A DNA stretch of 64,000 nucleotides from contig OY754466.1 in NCBI GenBank assembly GCA_963575645.1, forward strand, positions 16,408,001 to 16,472,000, written 5' to 3'. This DNA is from Xanthostigma xanthostigma (taxonomy: Eukaryota; Arthropoda; Insecta; Raphidioptera; Raphidiidae). The notes beneath the pieces are model-generated. The model was given only the letters and a program-made list of their open reading frames with translations. It had not been told where the DNA came from and ran no database searches. The translations under genes were made by a program, and so were the position numbers. This document shows positions 56,245-64,000 of the stretch, piece by piece (position 1 is the stretch's first letter; each line of letters begins with the position of its first letter).

Positions 56245-56494
56245 CTAGTGGTTCGGTTCGGCTTCGCCCGAATTTGTAGATTGCTACCGTTTTTTCGTCA
56301 ACTTATGTTCCAAAATTGGTCTCCACAAAAAGAGATTTTATTTTAACACGATAATATATGGCCTATGTCCATCCTGAAAGTCCATTCTAAATATTGGTTA
56401 AAACAATTTTTAAATCGGGTGAGTAGTTTGCTAGATTACCCTCCGCGTATACACAAACTCACAACATTTGCACTCTCTCGTTATAATAATAGTA
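56245..56494 (-). mobile_element. Short Helitron, family B
   Basis: Minus strand from about 56494 'tattattataacgagagagt' through 'ggtagcaatctacaaattcg' to GAACCACTAG|T (56245-56248). Its 5' end abuts the 3' end of the family C copy next to it. Confidence 0.8.
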
Positions 56495-56740
56495 GGGGTC
56501 CGTCCCGATTTCACCCGGGTGCGATAGATATAAGTCTGTAAAATGTATTTCGTTTGCGGCCCAGCGTTTGAACTATAATAGGTTTGAGCAAATTCTACCA
56601 GATCTGCTTCTTAACTAATAGCTTTGACTGAATTCTATCAGATGTCACTACTTGGTACTAAAACAGTTTTTTTGTTTGCTTCTGAACTAATAGCTTTGAG
56701 TAAATTCTATGAGATGTCGCTACATGTAAAGTAATACAGG
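56495..56740 (-). mobile_element. Helitron fragment, family C
   Basis: Minus strand: 'atgtagcgacatctcataga', repeated 'atttactcaaagctatta' units (compare 27864-27974), 'gccgcaaacgaaatacattt' and 'gggtgaaatcgggacggacc', ending near a CTA. The 5' end is missing. Confidence 0.72.
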
Positions 56741-56743
56741 TGA

Positions 56744-57142
56744 CTGGTAATTGCTCGTTTTCCTCTCGGGTGAAGAAACTATGACTAGTTTGGAATGAAT
56801 TAACATCTATAGATCGATACTTGGAGGTCGGGAATGTGTCATTTTTCAGAAAATCTACTTCGGTTTTCTTTTGAAAAAAAAATATTTTTTGGTCTGAATT
56901 TTTCCATGATCTGATAACTTACTAATTGGCCAACCTTCCTAAAGCTAAAAAACACGAAATTGACTGTTAGATTTTATGTTGTGTGTTAAAACTTACAAAA
57001 ATAAAATATAAATTCTTCACAGAAGTGTCATTATCTAAAAAATAACGCATTTCCGACCCCCGAGTGAAAGGTGAAATCATTCCAAATTAATCATAGTTTC
57101 TTCTCCCGAGAGGACTACGAGCAATTACCGGCCACCCTATAT
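56744..57142. mobile_element. ~400-bp MITE with long TIRs
   Basis: Left 56746-56812 (ggtgactggtaattgctcgt, tcctctcgggtgaagaaact) and right 57075-57142, reversed (ggtggccggtaattgctcgt, tcctctcgggagaagaaact) are TIRs of about 65 bp. Inner pairing (ggtcgggaatgtgt ... cgcatttccgacc) extends the stem. No transposase; target duplication unresolved. Confidence 0.85.
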
Positions 57143-58745
57143 AAGAAATGTGTTGGTCTTGATTAAAAATTTTTTTCTTCTTGACAATCTACCTTTGCAA
57201 AGCCGGCGCAAAAAATTAGTAAGTAGCAGTGAATATGGGTACACTAATTATACATTTATGCTACATGAGACTATTTTATTTATGAAATTTGTCATGTCTT
57301 CCGGGCCACGTTTTCGTGAAGCTTTACTAGTAAATCCGTTGTACGAGAACTTCCGTGTAAAAGCACCTTAAATTAAAGCAAGATTTTAATTAATAGAAAC
57401 GGAATTAAGCATAAGTGTAGTGGCAGTTTAGAGTAGGTAATTGGTTAGGACATGGTAGCAAACAGGGTCGACTTAGACAATTTCAAAATTCTTAAAAAGT
57501 CACAAGATCAAATAATTAATTAATCTTTTTCACCTGATGTCCACGGGTAAACCAAAAAGAGGTGTCTTCACTTGTTACCTGTTGAAATTTAAACGGTTGC
57601 ATAGTTTTTTTGGGCGACAATTTTAGCGAATATTTTAAATTGTCAATACAACTAACACCCGTTACGTGAGATTGTTTTACAAATTGAGAACACTGAAAAT
57701 ATTTTGAATTAGCAGTTCGGTCCGGCTTCGCCCGAATTTGTAGATTTCCACCATCAGCAGCTTCTAATATTCCGAGTTGTTACAAATACCAATGAAAAGG
57801 GGTCAACGTCAACCCAGGTATTGCGCGCCATAACTGCTACTCTGGTCTTTGCGGCGCCTACTTTGTAACGCTTCAAGCGTCCTTAAAAATATGCGTGTAT
57901 CTCCAAGAATATTCGCCGGATCGATTTGAAATTTTCAAAGAATATACTCAAATATATGTACATTCTGAAAATATAAGTAAAAATTTTTTTTTTGAAATTT
58001 CAAACTGCGTATAACCCCTTAATAACATCCATCATGAATAGACTGAATGCCTTCTGACTCTGTTCGGGACCTGATACAGTTAGGAGCTGTAATCCCGCTT
58101 CTAGTTCGGTTTTGGCAGCAGGCGTGCAAACACGCGCCAACACAATTTTGTTTGGTACCCAGGCCACGTGCGGGTGTTGGTTAGAGTTGGTAAGCCTGCT
58201 GATGCCATCTGCTCTCCTCCTTTTCTACGCCGCCTCCTATATGAAACCATCTACGGTAATTACACGTGCGTTTACGACTTTCTTTTTAACATTTTAAGTT
58301 AATTATCAAACATCCTCCAAAACTCACTTTTAACAGACTGCTAGCTATTTTTAAAACCTCACACTGAAACTTCCGTACCTGGTAGCGTTTTAAAAAGAAG
58401 ATACTTTTTTTAAACAATTCTCTGTTTGTCAGTGCGGACAAAGGCAATGGTCGTGCATACTTTTTTTTGAACTTACAACTCTGAAACTGAATAATTTAAA
58501 TTACAAAAGAAGTTGTTTTTTAAGACGACGAATCAAAGGAAATGTTTAACTTCACACGACTTTTCTTTTTTAAAAAGATGTCAAAAATGTACACATATAA
58601 CTATTACGTCGTTGCGATGACAATTAATAAGAACTAATGACCTCAAGCGTCTATAATATATAACCTCTCTCTGAAAACGAGCAATACCTACTTATTTTTA
58701 AAACAATTTTACCAAAGAATAGTTCAGTATTAATTATAATGATAA
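57143..58745. other. Mostly unannotated, with one Helitron remnant
   Basis: 57710-57755 (ttcggtccggcttcgcccga) is the inverted 3' end of a family B Helitron. Near 58113-58215 'ggcagcaggcgtgc' and 'aagcctgctgatgcc' form an imperfect dyad. The 73-codon frame at 57150-57371 is not recognised. No gene called. Confidence 0.4.
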
Positions 58746-58747
58746 CG

Positions 58748-59175
58748 TAATAATAATAATAATGCGTTTAACGTCCATTTCTCGATATTGTGTCATAACA
58801 GACGCCATTCGCACCATTAATATTTTTCATCTACCACACTTCCCGTTATTTTCTATACATTTCGAACTTCAATTTGCAATAGCAATGGCAAATGAAGGAA
58901 TTTCTTAGAAAATTAGAATAAGGTAGGCAAGTTTTGAGCATAGGAGTTTGACAGGTAATCGGCAATGGCCTTGAATAAAAAACCATCTCGATATTTATCT
59001 GGAATTATTGAGGGAGACTGTGGAAAACCTCAACAAGATGGTCGGTACAAGAATAAGCGTTCTCTGCTAGAGGCCGTAGAAAAAACTCCCAGCCACATCT
59101 GCCTCTGCCGGGATTCGGACCGAGTACCTCCCGAATCCGAGTCTAGTGCTCTCACTACTACGCTACTCGCTCGGT
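58748..59175 (-). mobile_element. tRNA-derived SINE, copy 2
   Basis: Inverted like 19811-20227 and homologous to it throughout: 'ctcgatatt', 'cataacagacgccattcgca', 'gaattattgagggagactg', 'aacctcaacaagatggtcgg' and the tRNA-like head 'gggattcggaccgagtacct'. The B box has a disrupted TTCGAAT (gattcggac). The AAT-type tail is present at 58748. No clear target duplication. Older than the other copy. Confidence 0.88.
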
Positions 59176-59333
59176 AGTAAGTAGTCTACTATGGTCGGAC
59201 AGATGATCCAGATGTAAACTCCCCACCAATTTAAATCTTTATTTCAAATTATCAATACATCTAAAAACAAGAAAGAATAATTTTATTAATTAATGACAAA
59301 ATAATAGTAATTTATTCAATAAAATAGGTAATA

Positions 59334-59962
59334 TTGACGTGATAACGTCTTATAAATTGATGAATCGCCAATCTTATAAATTGATAAAACACCGGCTGCA
59401 TGCACGAAAAAGTGTAACGTTCCTAACGTAACGTTCCTAACGTAACGTTCCTAACGTAACGTTCGTAACGCGTAACGTTCCGCCTGACCCTGTGCGTGCT
59501 TTTCTCGAAAACGGCCCTAACGATTTGGATGTAATTTACTGAAAAGGGATTTTGGGGGGCAAAAAATCGTTTTAGCTAGGTCTCATCTCTCGAAAAAATC
59601 GTTTTCTTACAAATTTTATCATTATAAAAATCAATTTTTTGACGTATGAAAATACTTAAATATTGTAAGTAGGCTTTGGAATTTTATATTATAAACAGTG
59701 AAACAATTGTTTTATAAATATTATGACAGCTAATCTTTGAGACTTAAAATAAATACGAAAGAAAGAAAGTTAAAAAAACAATTATATTATATGGTGAGTA
59801 ATTTAAATAAATAAAATTAACCTAAATTTGAAGCGAAAGATGCAATATCATAGATTCGAATTATTATAATTATTATATAAATTTAGGTTATGTATTACGG
59901 AATACGTTATCACGTAAAACTATCGTCCGTAAACCGACTTTACAGACAACCAATTTTTTTTT
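59334..59962 (-). mobile_element. Dispersed repeat, family C, full-length, with local 13-bp expansion
   Basis: The complete inverted relative of 11370-11920. At 59414-59481 the unit 'cgtaacgttccta' is present about five times, whereas the equivalent place in the other full copy has one to two. It also contains an AT-rich stretch at 59810-59890 absent there. Ends about 190 bases before the gene at 60149, so the gene's promoter must be largely between them. Confidence 0.85.
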
Positions 59963-60067
59963 CGTTTACATAATCGCTAAATAGTTTTATGGTTGATTGA
60001 TCATTCTAGCTGTCTCAGGATTGCACGCTTGAATGATTTTCGAAACGATCGCTCCCCATCGATCCAG

Positions 60068-60074
60068 TATAAAT
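60068..60074 (+). promoter_or_regulatory. TATA box of the 60149 gene
   Basis: TATAAAT lies 75-81 bases before the ATG, in 'gatccagtataaattgacc'. A start about 30 bases downstream would fall near 60098-60111 (gtcttcatatttc), giving a 5' leader of about 40-50 bases. Proximal sequence upstream is short because repeat family C ends at 59962. Confidence 0.6.
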
Positions 60075-60148
60075 TGACCTGTTTTGACCCACGGAAGGCA
60101 TACCGTCTTCATATTTCAAGCTGTCAACATCTACAGTAAGAAGGAAAA

Positions 60149-60544
60149 ATGGCACTAAGGAATCCGAGAAGGCTACTTAAGGTTCGTCGTCAGCTGGTTT
60201 TCGAAGGAGGAGCACGGGATCTACGAGTGGATCATCTAAATGAGACCTTCATGAAGGAGATCCGTCGAGCTGTGGTCACTTCTACACCGATGAAGAGGAA
60301 GCGGGACAGTATCGAAGACGTGAAAACGAAACAGAACGCCAAAAAGAACGTGGATGACAGCGTTGGCGAGGAGTTCCACTCCTGTCGGGAGGAATCGTCG
60401 GAGGGCAGTTTGTATGTGACGGCTGTTGAGACGCCACAGAAACCACCAGCGAAGCGGCCGCGATTGTTTGGATTGTCGTCGCAGGAAAAGAAATTGCTGG
60501 AGAATATTAACAAGTTCAGAAGACTTAGGCCGCTTAGATTTTAA
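60149..60544 (+). CDS. Small basic protein, 131 aa, possible cyclin/CDK-interacting factor
   Basis: The only convincing gene: an uninterrupted 131-codon frame, GC-richer than the flanks, with insect-type start context (ggaaaaATGG), a TATA box and AATAAA signals at the expected places. No domain or homolog is recognised. Visible features: basic N-terminus MALRNPRRLLKVRR; RQLVF at residues 14-18 and RPLRF at 127-131, both fitting the RxLxF cyclin-docking pattern; CDK consensus sites TPMK (46-49) and TPQK (95-98); basic clusters KRKR (49-52) and AKRPR (101-105), possible nuclear signals; an acidic Ser-rich middle (EESSEG, 81-86); and a C-terminal helix-like QEKKLLENINKF. This set suggests a nuclear cell-cycle regulator, in the manner of small intronless insect CDK inhibitors such as Fruhstart; that is inference. 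A retrogene is less likely, since it keeps its own promoter. Confidence 0.75.
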   Translation: MALRNPRRLLKVRRQLVFEGGARDLRVDHLNETFMKEIRRAVVTSTPMKRKRDSIEDVKTKQNAKKNVDDSVGEEFHSCREESSEGSLYVTAVETPQKPPAKRPRLFGLSSQEKKLLENINKFRRLRPLRF

Positions 60545-60619
60545 TTAGAAATTTTATTATTTATATAATGTATATATTTTTTTATTTTTGACTTTGTATT
60601 ATTATTATACATAATGTAA

Positions 60620-60666
60620 AATAAATTAATATTGTTAATGCTATTTTTTATTATTCTTTTAATAAA
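60620..60666 (+). terminator. Polyadenylation signals
   Basis: Two AATAAA hexamers (60620-60625 and 60661-60666) follow the stop codon at 60542-60544 by 75 and 116 bases, in AT-rich sequence, as expected for a short 3' UTR. Confidence 0.6.
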
Positions 60667-60782
60667 GAAAAACTGGAAATAACGTTTTCTTAGAATTTGG
60701 TCCACTGCTGATAGTGTTCCTTGCAAATAATTTAATAAGTTTTCATGGTTATCTATGTAAAAATTAATCAAATCGTGTTTAG

Positions 60783-61078
60783 CTTATTTCTTTCTGACAG
60801 ATTTACAGAAAAAAGATGATTTTTTTATTTTCAAAATATTTCCGTAACTAAATACCTAAAGTTTAGAAAAACTTTTTTTAGAATAATAAACCGCTATATC
60901 TCCTCTGTACATGCGCCGATTTCCCTCAAAAACAATAGGGTTCTTCATATTTACATATCAAACATACTCCTAAAATTTAGTTTCAATCCGCTCATCCGTT
61001 TGATCTGTATCGTGCTCACAGACAAACATACGCACATAATATTTTTCCCAAAAATATGTTTTTTGGATTCGGGGGATC
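60783..61078 (+). repeat. Dispersed repeat, family D, copy 2
   Basis: Homologous to 10843-11205. Begins 'ttatttctttctgacagatt' and ends 'atgttttttggattcgg'. Lies directly downstream of the 60149 gene's 3' UTR. Confidence 0.75.
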
Positions 61079-61117
61079 CACTAAGTCATAATAAGGAGAA
61101 CTAGCTCAAGCGTAGCG

Positions 61118-61741
61118 GTGGACCGATATCTGTCGCATGAAACAATATGGCGTCAGCTACTGGGTAACGCACACACGTTCATGGCTTACATGTGTGTAGT
61201 GTCTGTGAAGTTAAACAACTTTGGTAACTATGGCAAAAACAGGTGGAAAGAACCGACGTTTTCCCAGGTAGTGATAACAGCGCCATCTCGCGTGCGCCAG
61301 AAAACAGTCCATCTCGAAACACAGCAAGCAATGGAAGCTAGGTCTCCTAGTTACGTGCTTCGTGGGGGGATCTCAAAACGAGAAAAATATTGTAAAATTA
61401 TGAAAAGTGAATATTGGCATAAATTAGAACTGTTCCCCTACTTGTGGTGTTGGAATGGTAATAGTAATGATAGTTTAGAAGTGCACCGGAAAAAAAGTCA
61501 ACTTCTATCGATTATTTTATCAATCACCCAACTCAAAAGGCAAGACAATGAAATGCGCGAACACACCGGATATATAGGCCATTATGTTCCACACACCGCG
61601 TCGTGGCGACAAGCTTTTTCCTGCATCGAATTATCCATTAATTTCTTTCGTCTAACTTTTTACCAACAACAAGCACATCCCATTCTATTCGAGACGTTCG
61701 TTCGAATTCTATATTATCAGGTTGTTTTTGTCCGTTTATGA
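61118..61741 (+). CDS. Long open frame of unknown nature, 207 codons
   Basis: Open from a GTG at 61118 (first ATG at 61181) to TGA. At this base composition a run this long is not expected in 64 kb, so it may be a real exon or a recently dead element protein. The predicted product has no signal peptide or recognised domain; it contains SKREKYCKIMKSEYWHK, a segment rich in W and Y (WHKLELFPYLWCW) and an SQLLSIILSITQLKRQ stretch. No TATA box, Kozak context, or poly(A) signal was identified, and codon use does not look clearly biased. Could be a chance frame in a GC-richer patch. Confidence 0.2.
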   Translation: MDRYLSHETIWRQLLGNAHTFMAYMCVVSVKLNNFGNYGKNRWKEPTFSQVVITAPSRVRQKTVHLETQQAMEARSPSYVLRGGISKREKYCKIMKSEYWHKLELFPYLWCWNGNSNDSLEVHRKKSQLLSIILSITQLKRQDNEMREHTGYIGHYVPHTASWRQAFSCIELSINFFRLTFYQQQAHPILFETFVRILYYQVVFVRL

Positions 61742-62019
61742 TAATAGCTCTGCATTTGCAGTTCAATTTGAACCTTTTTTTGTTCGATATATATGTTACA
61801 GTTCAGACTTAAAAAGCTGCCTCTATTTGAAATGCTTCAGCTATTTCAAAATATTTCTCAACACGAAGTTAACATGAACTATCCTATAAATAAATTTTTA
61901 TTGTCCTGTGGCGATACTCCTTAACAATACAAGAAGCAAAGTAACCACCTCAGCAGTATGCAAGTTCGATGTATTGAACTCTAGATCCAGTAACAAATGT
62001 AATGAAATAAAATAGTATG
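61742..62019. other. Unannotated spacer
   Basis: No recognised feature. Confidence 0.35.
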
Positions 62020-62387
62020 TCGTCGTTGGTTCTGTAATACCTGTTATGTGCAAAAAGTAAAATTTGCAGGAAAGGCCAAAAAGTGGTTATTTCAGCAATG
62101 GGTGGTAAGAACTAGCAATTTCAGAGGTATATTACTAATTCATACTTATCTTTACTATACGTGTTTAATTAAGAGGAAGTATTTTCTTAAAAAATATTTA
62201 ACGTTAATTTCGGATTTATTGGCACATGGGAGGAATTATTTGATAAGAGTTACTTTCCTTTGTTGGTTACTGTAAAATCAATTTGGAGGTATTACTAGTG
62301 TATAGAGCTCCGTTTCCTGAATCTTTTCATCTAAAAACGTAAAATCTGCCAACTATGCACATAAGAGCTATTACAGAACCAACGACG
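62020..62387. mobile_element. 368-bp MITE with 33-bp TIRs
   Basis: 'tcgtcgttggttctgtaata' (62020-) and its reverse 'tattacagaaccaacgacga' (-62387) extend to 33 bp, with 'ttatgtgca' and 'tgcacataa' at their inner ends. AT-rich interior. The 75-codon frame inside is not a gene. No target duplication resolved. Confidence 0.85.
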
Positions 62388-62965
62388 ATGTGTTGAATTA
62401 CTAAATAAAGAAAATATAATATGATCATTATCAACACTTAATTTGTTGACGTCACAGTCTTCTGATATTTATTTCACCAAATCGAGACTCAGGCGCAAAA
62501 AGCGGGAATTATCTAGATATTTATTTTTCAGCATTTGTAAGCTTGACTGAGGATTTTATCTAATAAAAAATATATTACTTATCGTTAATATGTCAATTGT
62601 ATCTAAAAAATCGGGACAGATCTCGCAAACGTATGACAACACTGCATAAAATTTATGTAAGTATACCTATGCAGATGATTTTTAAGTTGATTTTTTTTTT
62701 TTTAACAAATAGATAAACAAATATTTCAAGTAACTTTTTTATCAAAACTCAAAAATGAAAGAGAAACGGACTTTCAAAGTCTTATTAAATTTTATCAAAT
62801 TTTAGTGCGTTCCGGGCGTTATGTAATGTCACTATGGAAATATGTTATGTTATCATCAAGTATTCACGCAGAAATTGTTCAAAGTTGTCCCCGTTTTGTT
62901 GGACACAAAGCTGCGTGCGTCATAGCCATGCTTCTGTACACTACTTAGTATGAAAAGATATTTTG
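62388..62965. other. Unannotated stretch with one dispersed repeat segment
   Basis: 62705-62790 (aaatagataaacaaatattt, caaaactcaaaaatgaaaga) recurs at 63925-64000 (aaatagacgaacaaatattt), so a dispersed repeat runs off the right edge of the window. No gene. Confidence 0.5.
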
Positions 62966-63121
62966 GGACCCCCTACCCTCCGTTGTTCCTAACCGGTATA
63001 GTGTATTTTATTATGATACAAATATCAAATTCGTACATTTTTATTTTTACTGAGACTTCGCGACCCTCCGTGACCTTTTCTTCCTCCCAGAAGGTCACGA
63101 TCCACACTTTGAAAAACACTG
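62966..63121 (-). mobile_element. Truncated hAT element, one terminus
   Basis: Read on the minus strand, 63121 begins CAGTGTTTTTCAAAGTGTGG, a hAT-type terminus, followed by 'atcgtgaccttctgggagg' and 'ggagggtcgcgaag'. A second 'ccctaccctccg' occurs at 62971. The partner TIR was not found, so the element is truncated or diverged at its other end. Confidence 0.5.
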
Positions 63122-63924
63122 TTGTAGGGGATTGTATAAAATTTCTTACGGCATGGCCGGGCATTTTTATTAAATTGCCCCTTTACCGCGTTTCCAATGG
63201 TAAAAGTTCTGTCTACAATTAATGTTGGTCTTGGCTTCCAAATCCGTTAATTTGCCTGAACTAATAGCAAAAAAAAAACATTTTGTTCCTTTAAAATAGA
63301 GTTTTAAAATGACTGATTTCTTCCAATTATTATCGATGTTTTGTTTGCTAACATCGGTGTTTTGACATCGATACAGGGGGGAAAACACCGATACTTTTTC
63401 TGGACATCTTTTGATTATTTCGTGCATCCTTAGGTAAACGACATAACGCACAATGAGCTTAGGTCTAGAACATATACAGATGTTTGTGTCGAGTTGTTCT
63501 AACATCCTCCCTTGTTACCTATTCTTCTTGTAATAGTTTTTTTCTTTTGTTAACGTACAAACTAATTAGACAAAGTCGATTTAAAGCTCATTTACCAAAT
63601 GGCTTCTAAATAGAATTTATTCCGCTAATTACGTAAGAATAAAAGTCTACCGGGGAAACTTCTAAATATTATATATTATGCACCTGTATGTATATTAATT
63701 GCATTAAGGGTCATTTTAAAATAATACTTAAATTTTTACTTGCTTGCGAAATATTGGATTCAGTCCGAAATTATTTTTTTCGTGATATTAAAGGTTGAAG
63801 GCATTCAAAATGAAGGTTTTCTTAAGAAATTTCTTTAGAGTGTGTACTTCATGGAGTTAACAATTAAATAAAACAAAATTTGCGTGTTATTTATTGATTA
63901 CTTATGCTTGAAACAGCGCGTACA
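63122..63924. other. Unannotated stretch
   Basis: 'aacatcggtgttttgacatcgatacag' near 63350 is a short imperfect repeat ('catcg', 'accgat'). The 111-codon minus frame 63170-63505 is within chance. No gene. Confidence 0.4.
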
Positions 63925-64000
63925 AATCAAATAGACGAACAAATATTTTAAGTAATTTTTTATCAAAATTCAAAAATAAGAGAAAAACAGCCTTCAAAGT
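63925..64000 (+). repeat. Dispersed repeat segment at the window edge
   Basis: Matches 62705-62790 over about 75 bases (caaatattttaagtaatttt, aaaattcaaaaataagag, ttcaaagt) and continues past the end of the window. Confidence 0.7.

Noticed and set aside
60232..60513. 93-codon antisense frame opposite the 60149 gene
   Set aside because: Shadow of the sense coding frame; sense strand has TATA, start context and poly(A) signals.
63170..63505. 111-codon minus-strand frame
   Set aside because: Within chance length, no recognised domain, no start or promoter context.

Overview
The window looks like AT-rich nuclear DNA from a moth or butterfly (Lepidoptera). Three things point there: an interspersed repeat beginning CCGGCCAAGTGCGAGTCGGA, which I know from many lepidopteran genomes; several families of short Helitrons (A|TC...CTAG|T); and the scarcity of long open reading frames. 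This assignment rests on recognition, not on a search. There is no sign of bacterial organisation: no operons, ribosome binding sites or CRISPR.

The window is mostly a transposon graveyard with one credible compact gene. The gene (60149-60544, + strand, 131 aa, intronless) has a TATA box upstream and AATAAA signals downstream, and is clearly more GC-rich than its surroundings. It is small, basic and without a recognised domain, but carries two CDK-type sites (TPMK, TPQK) and two RxLxF cyclin-docking-like motifs, one near each end. I suggest a cell-cycle or cyclin-binding protein as a hypothesis only. A second open frame (61118-61741, 207 codons) is longer than chance predicts but unrecognised. 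A truncated coding remnant (16326-16541) resembles the PIN/XPG-like proteins carried by some insect mobile elements.

Layout: 1-8 kb has tRNA-like fragments, a 0.55 kb foldback, a hAT MITE (miniature inverted-repeat transposable element), a lepidopteran repeat and Helitrons. 8-14 kb has an 87-bp tandem array whose A-runs step down 10-9-8-7, a branched 156-bp palindrome and a nested foldback. 14-22 kb has a complete Helitron carrying a tRNA-Lys-like module, the PIN/XPG remnant, a TIR element, a hAT element, a SINE with perfect 15-bp target duplications and a decayed tandem array. 22-36 kb has MITEs, two elements flanked by TTAA, a triplicated coding-like unit and a 1.54-kb giant inverted repeat. 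36-50 kb has two more large foldbacks, a pogo-like MITE and a tRNA-Ile-like sequence. 50-60 kb has Helitrons abutting one another, a microsatellite-bearing tandem array and a lepidopteran repeat with a nested hAT MITE whose empty site is preserved elsewhere in the window. 60-64 kb has the gene and more MITEs.

Most features are non-autonomous mobile elements. The main themes are repeated capture and nesting (SINE-like module in Helitron, hAT in repeat, palindrome in foldback, Helitron next to Helitron), and an unusual number of long near-perfect inverted repeats that would form double-stranded RNA if transcribed. Element coordinates were read by eye and may be off by a few bases; identities were not computed.
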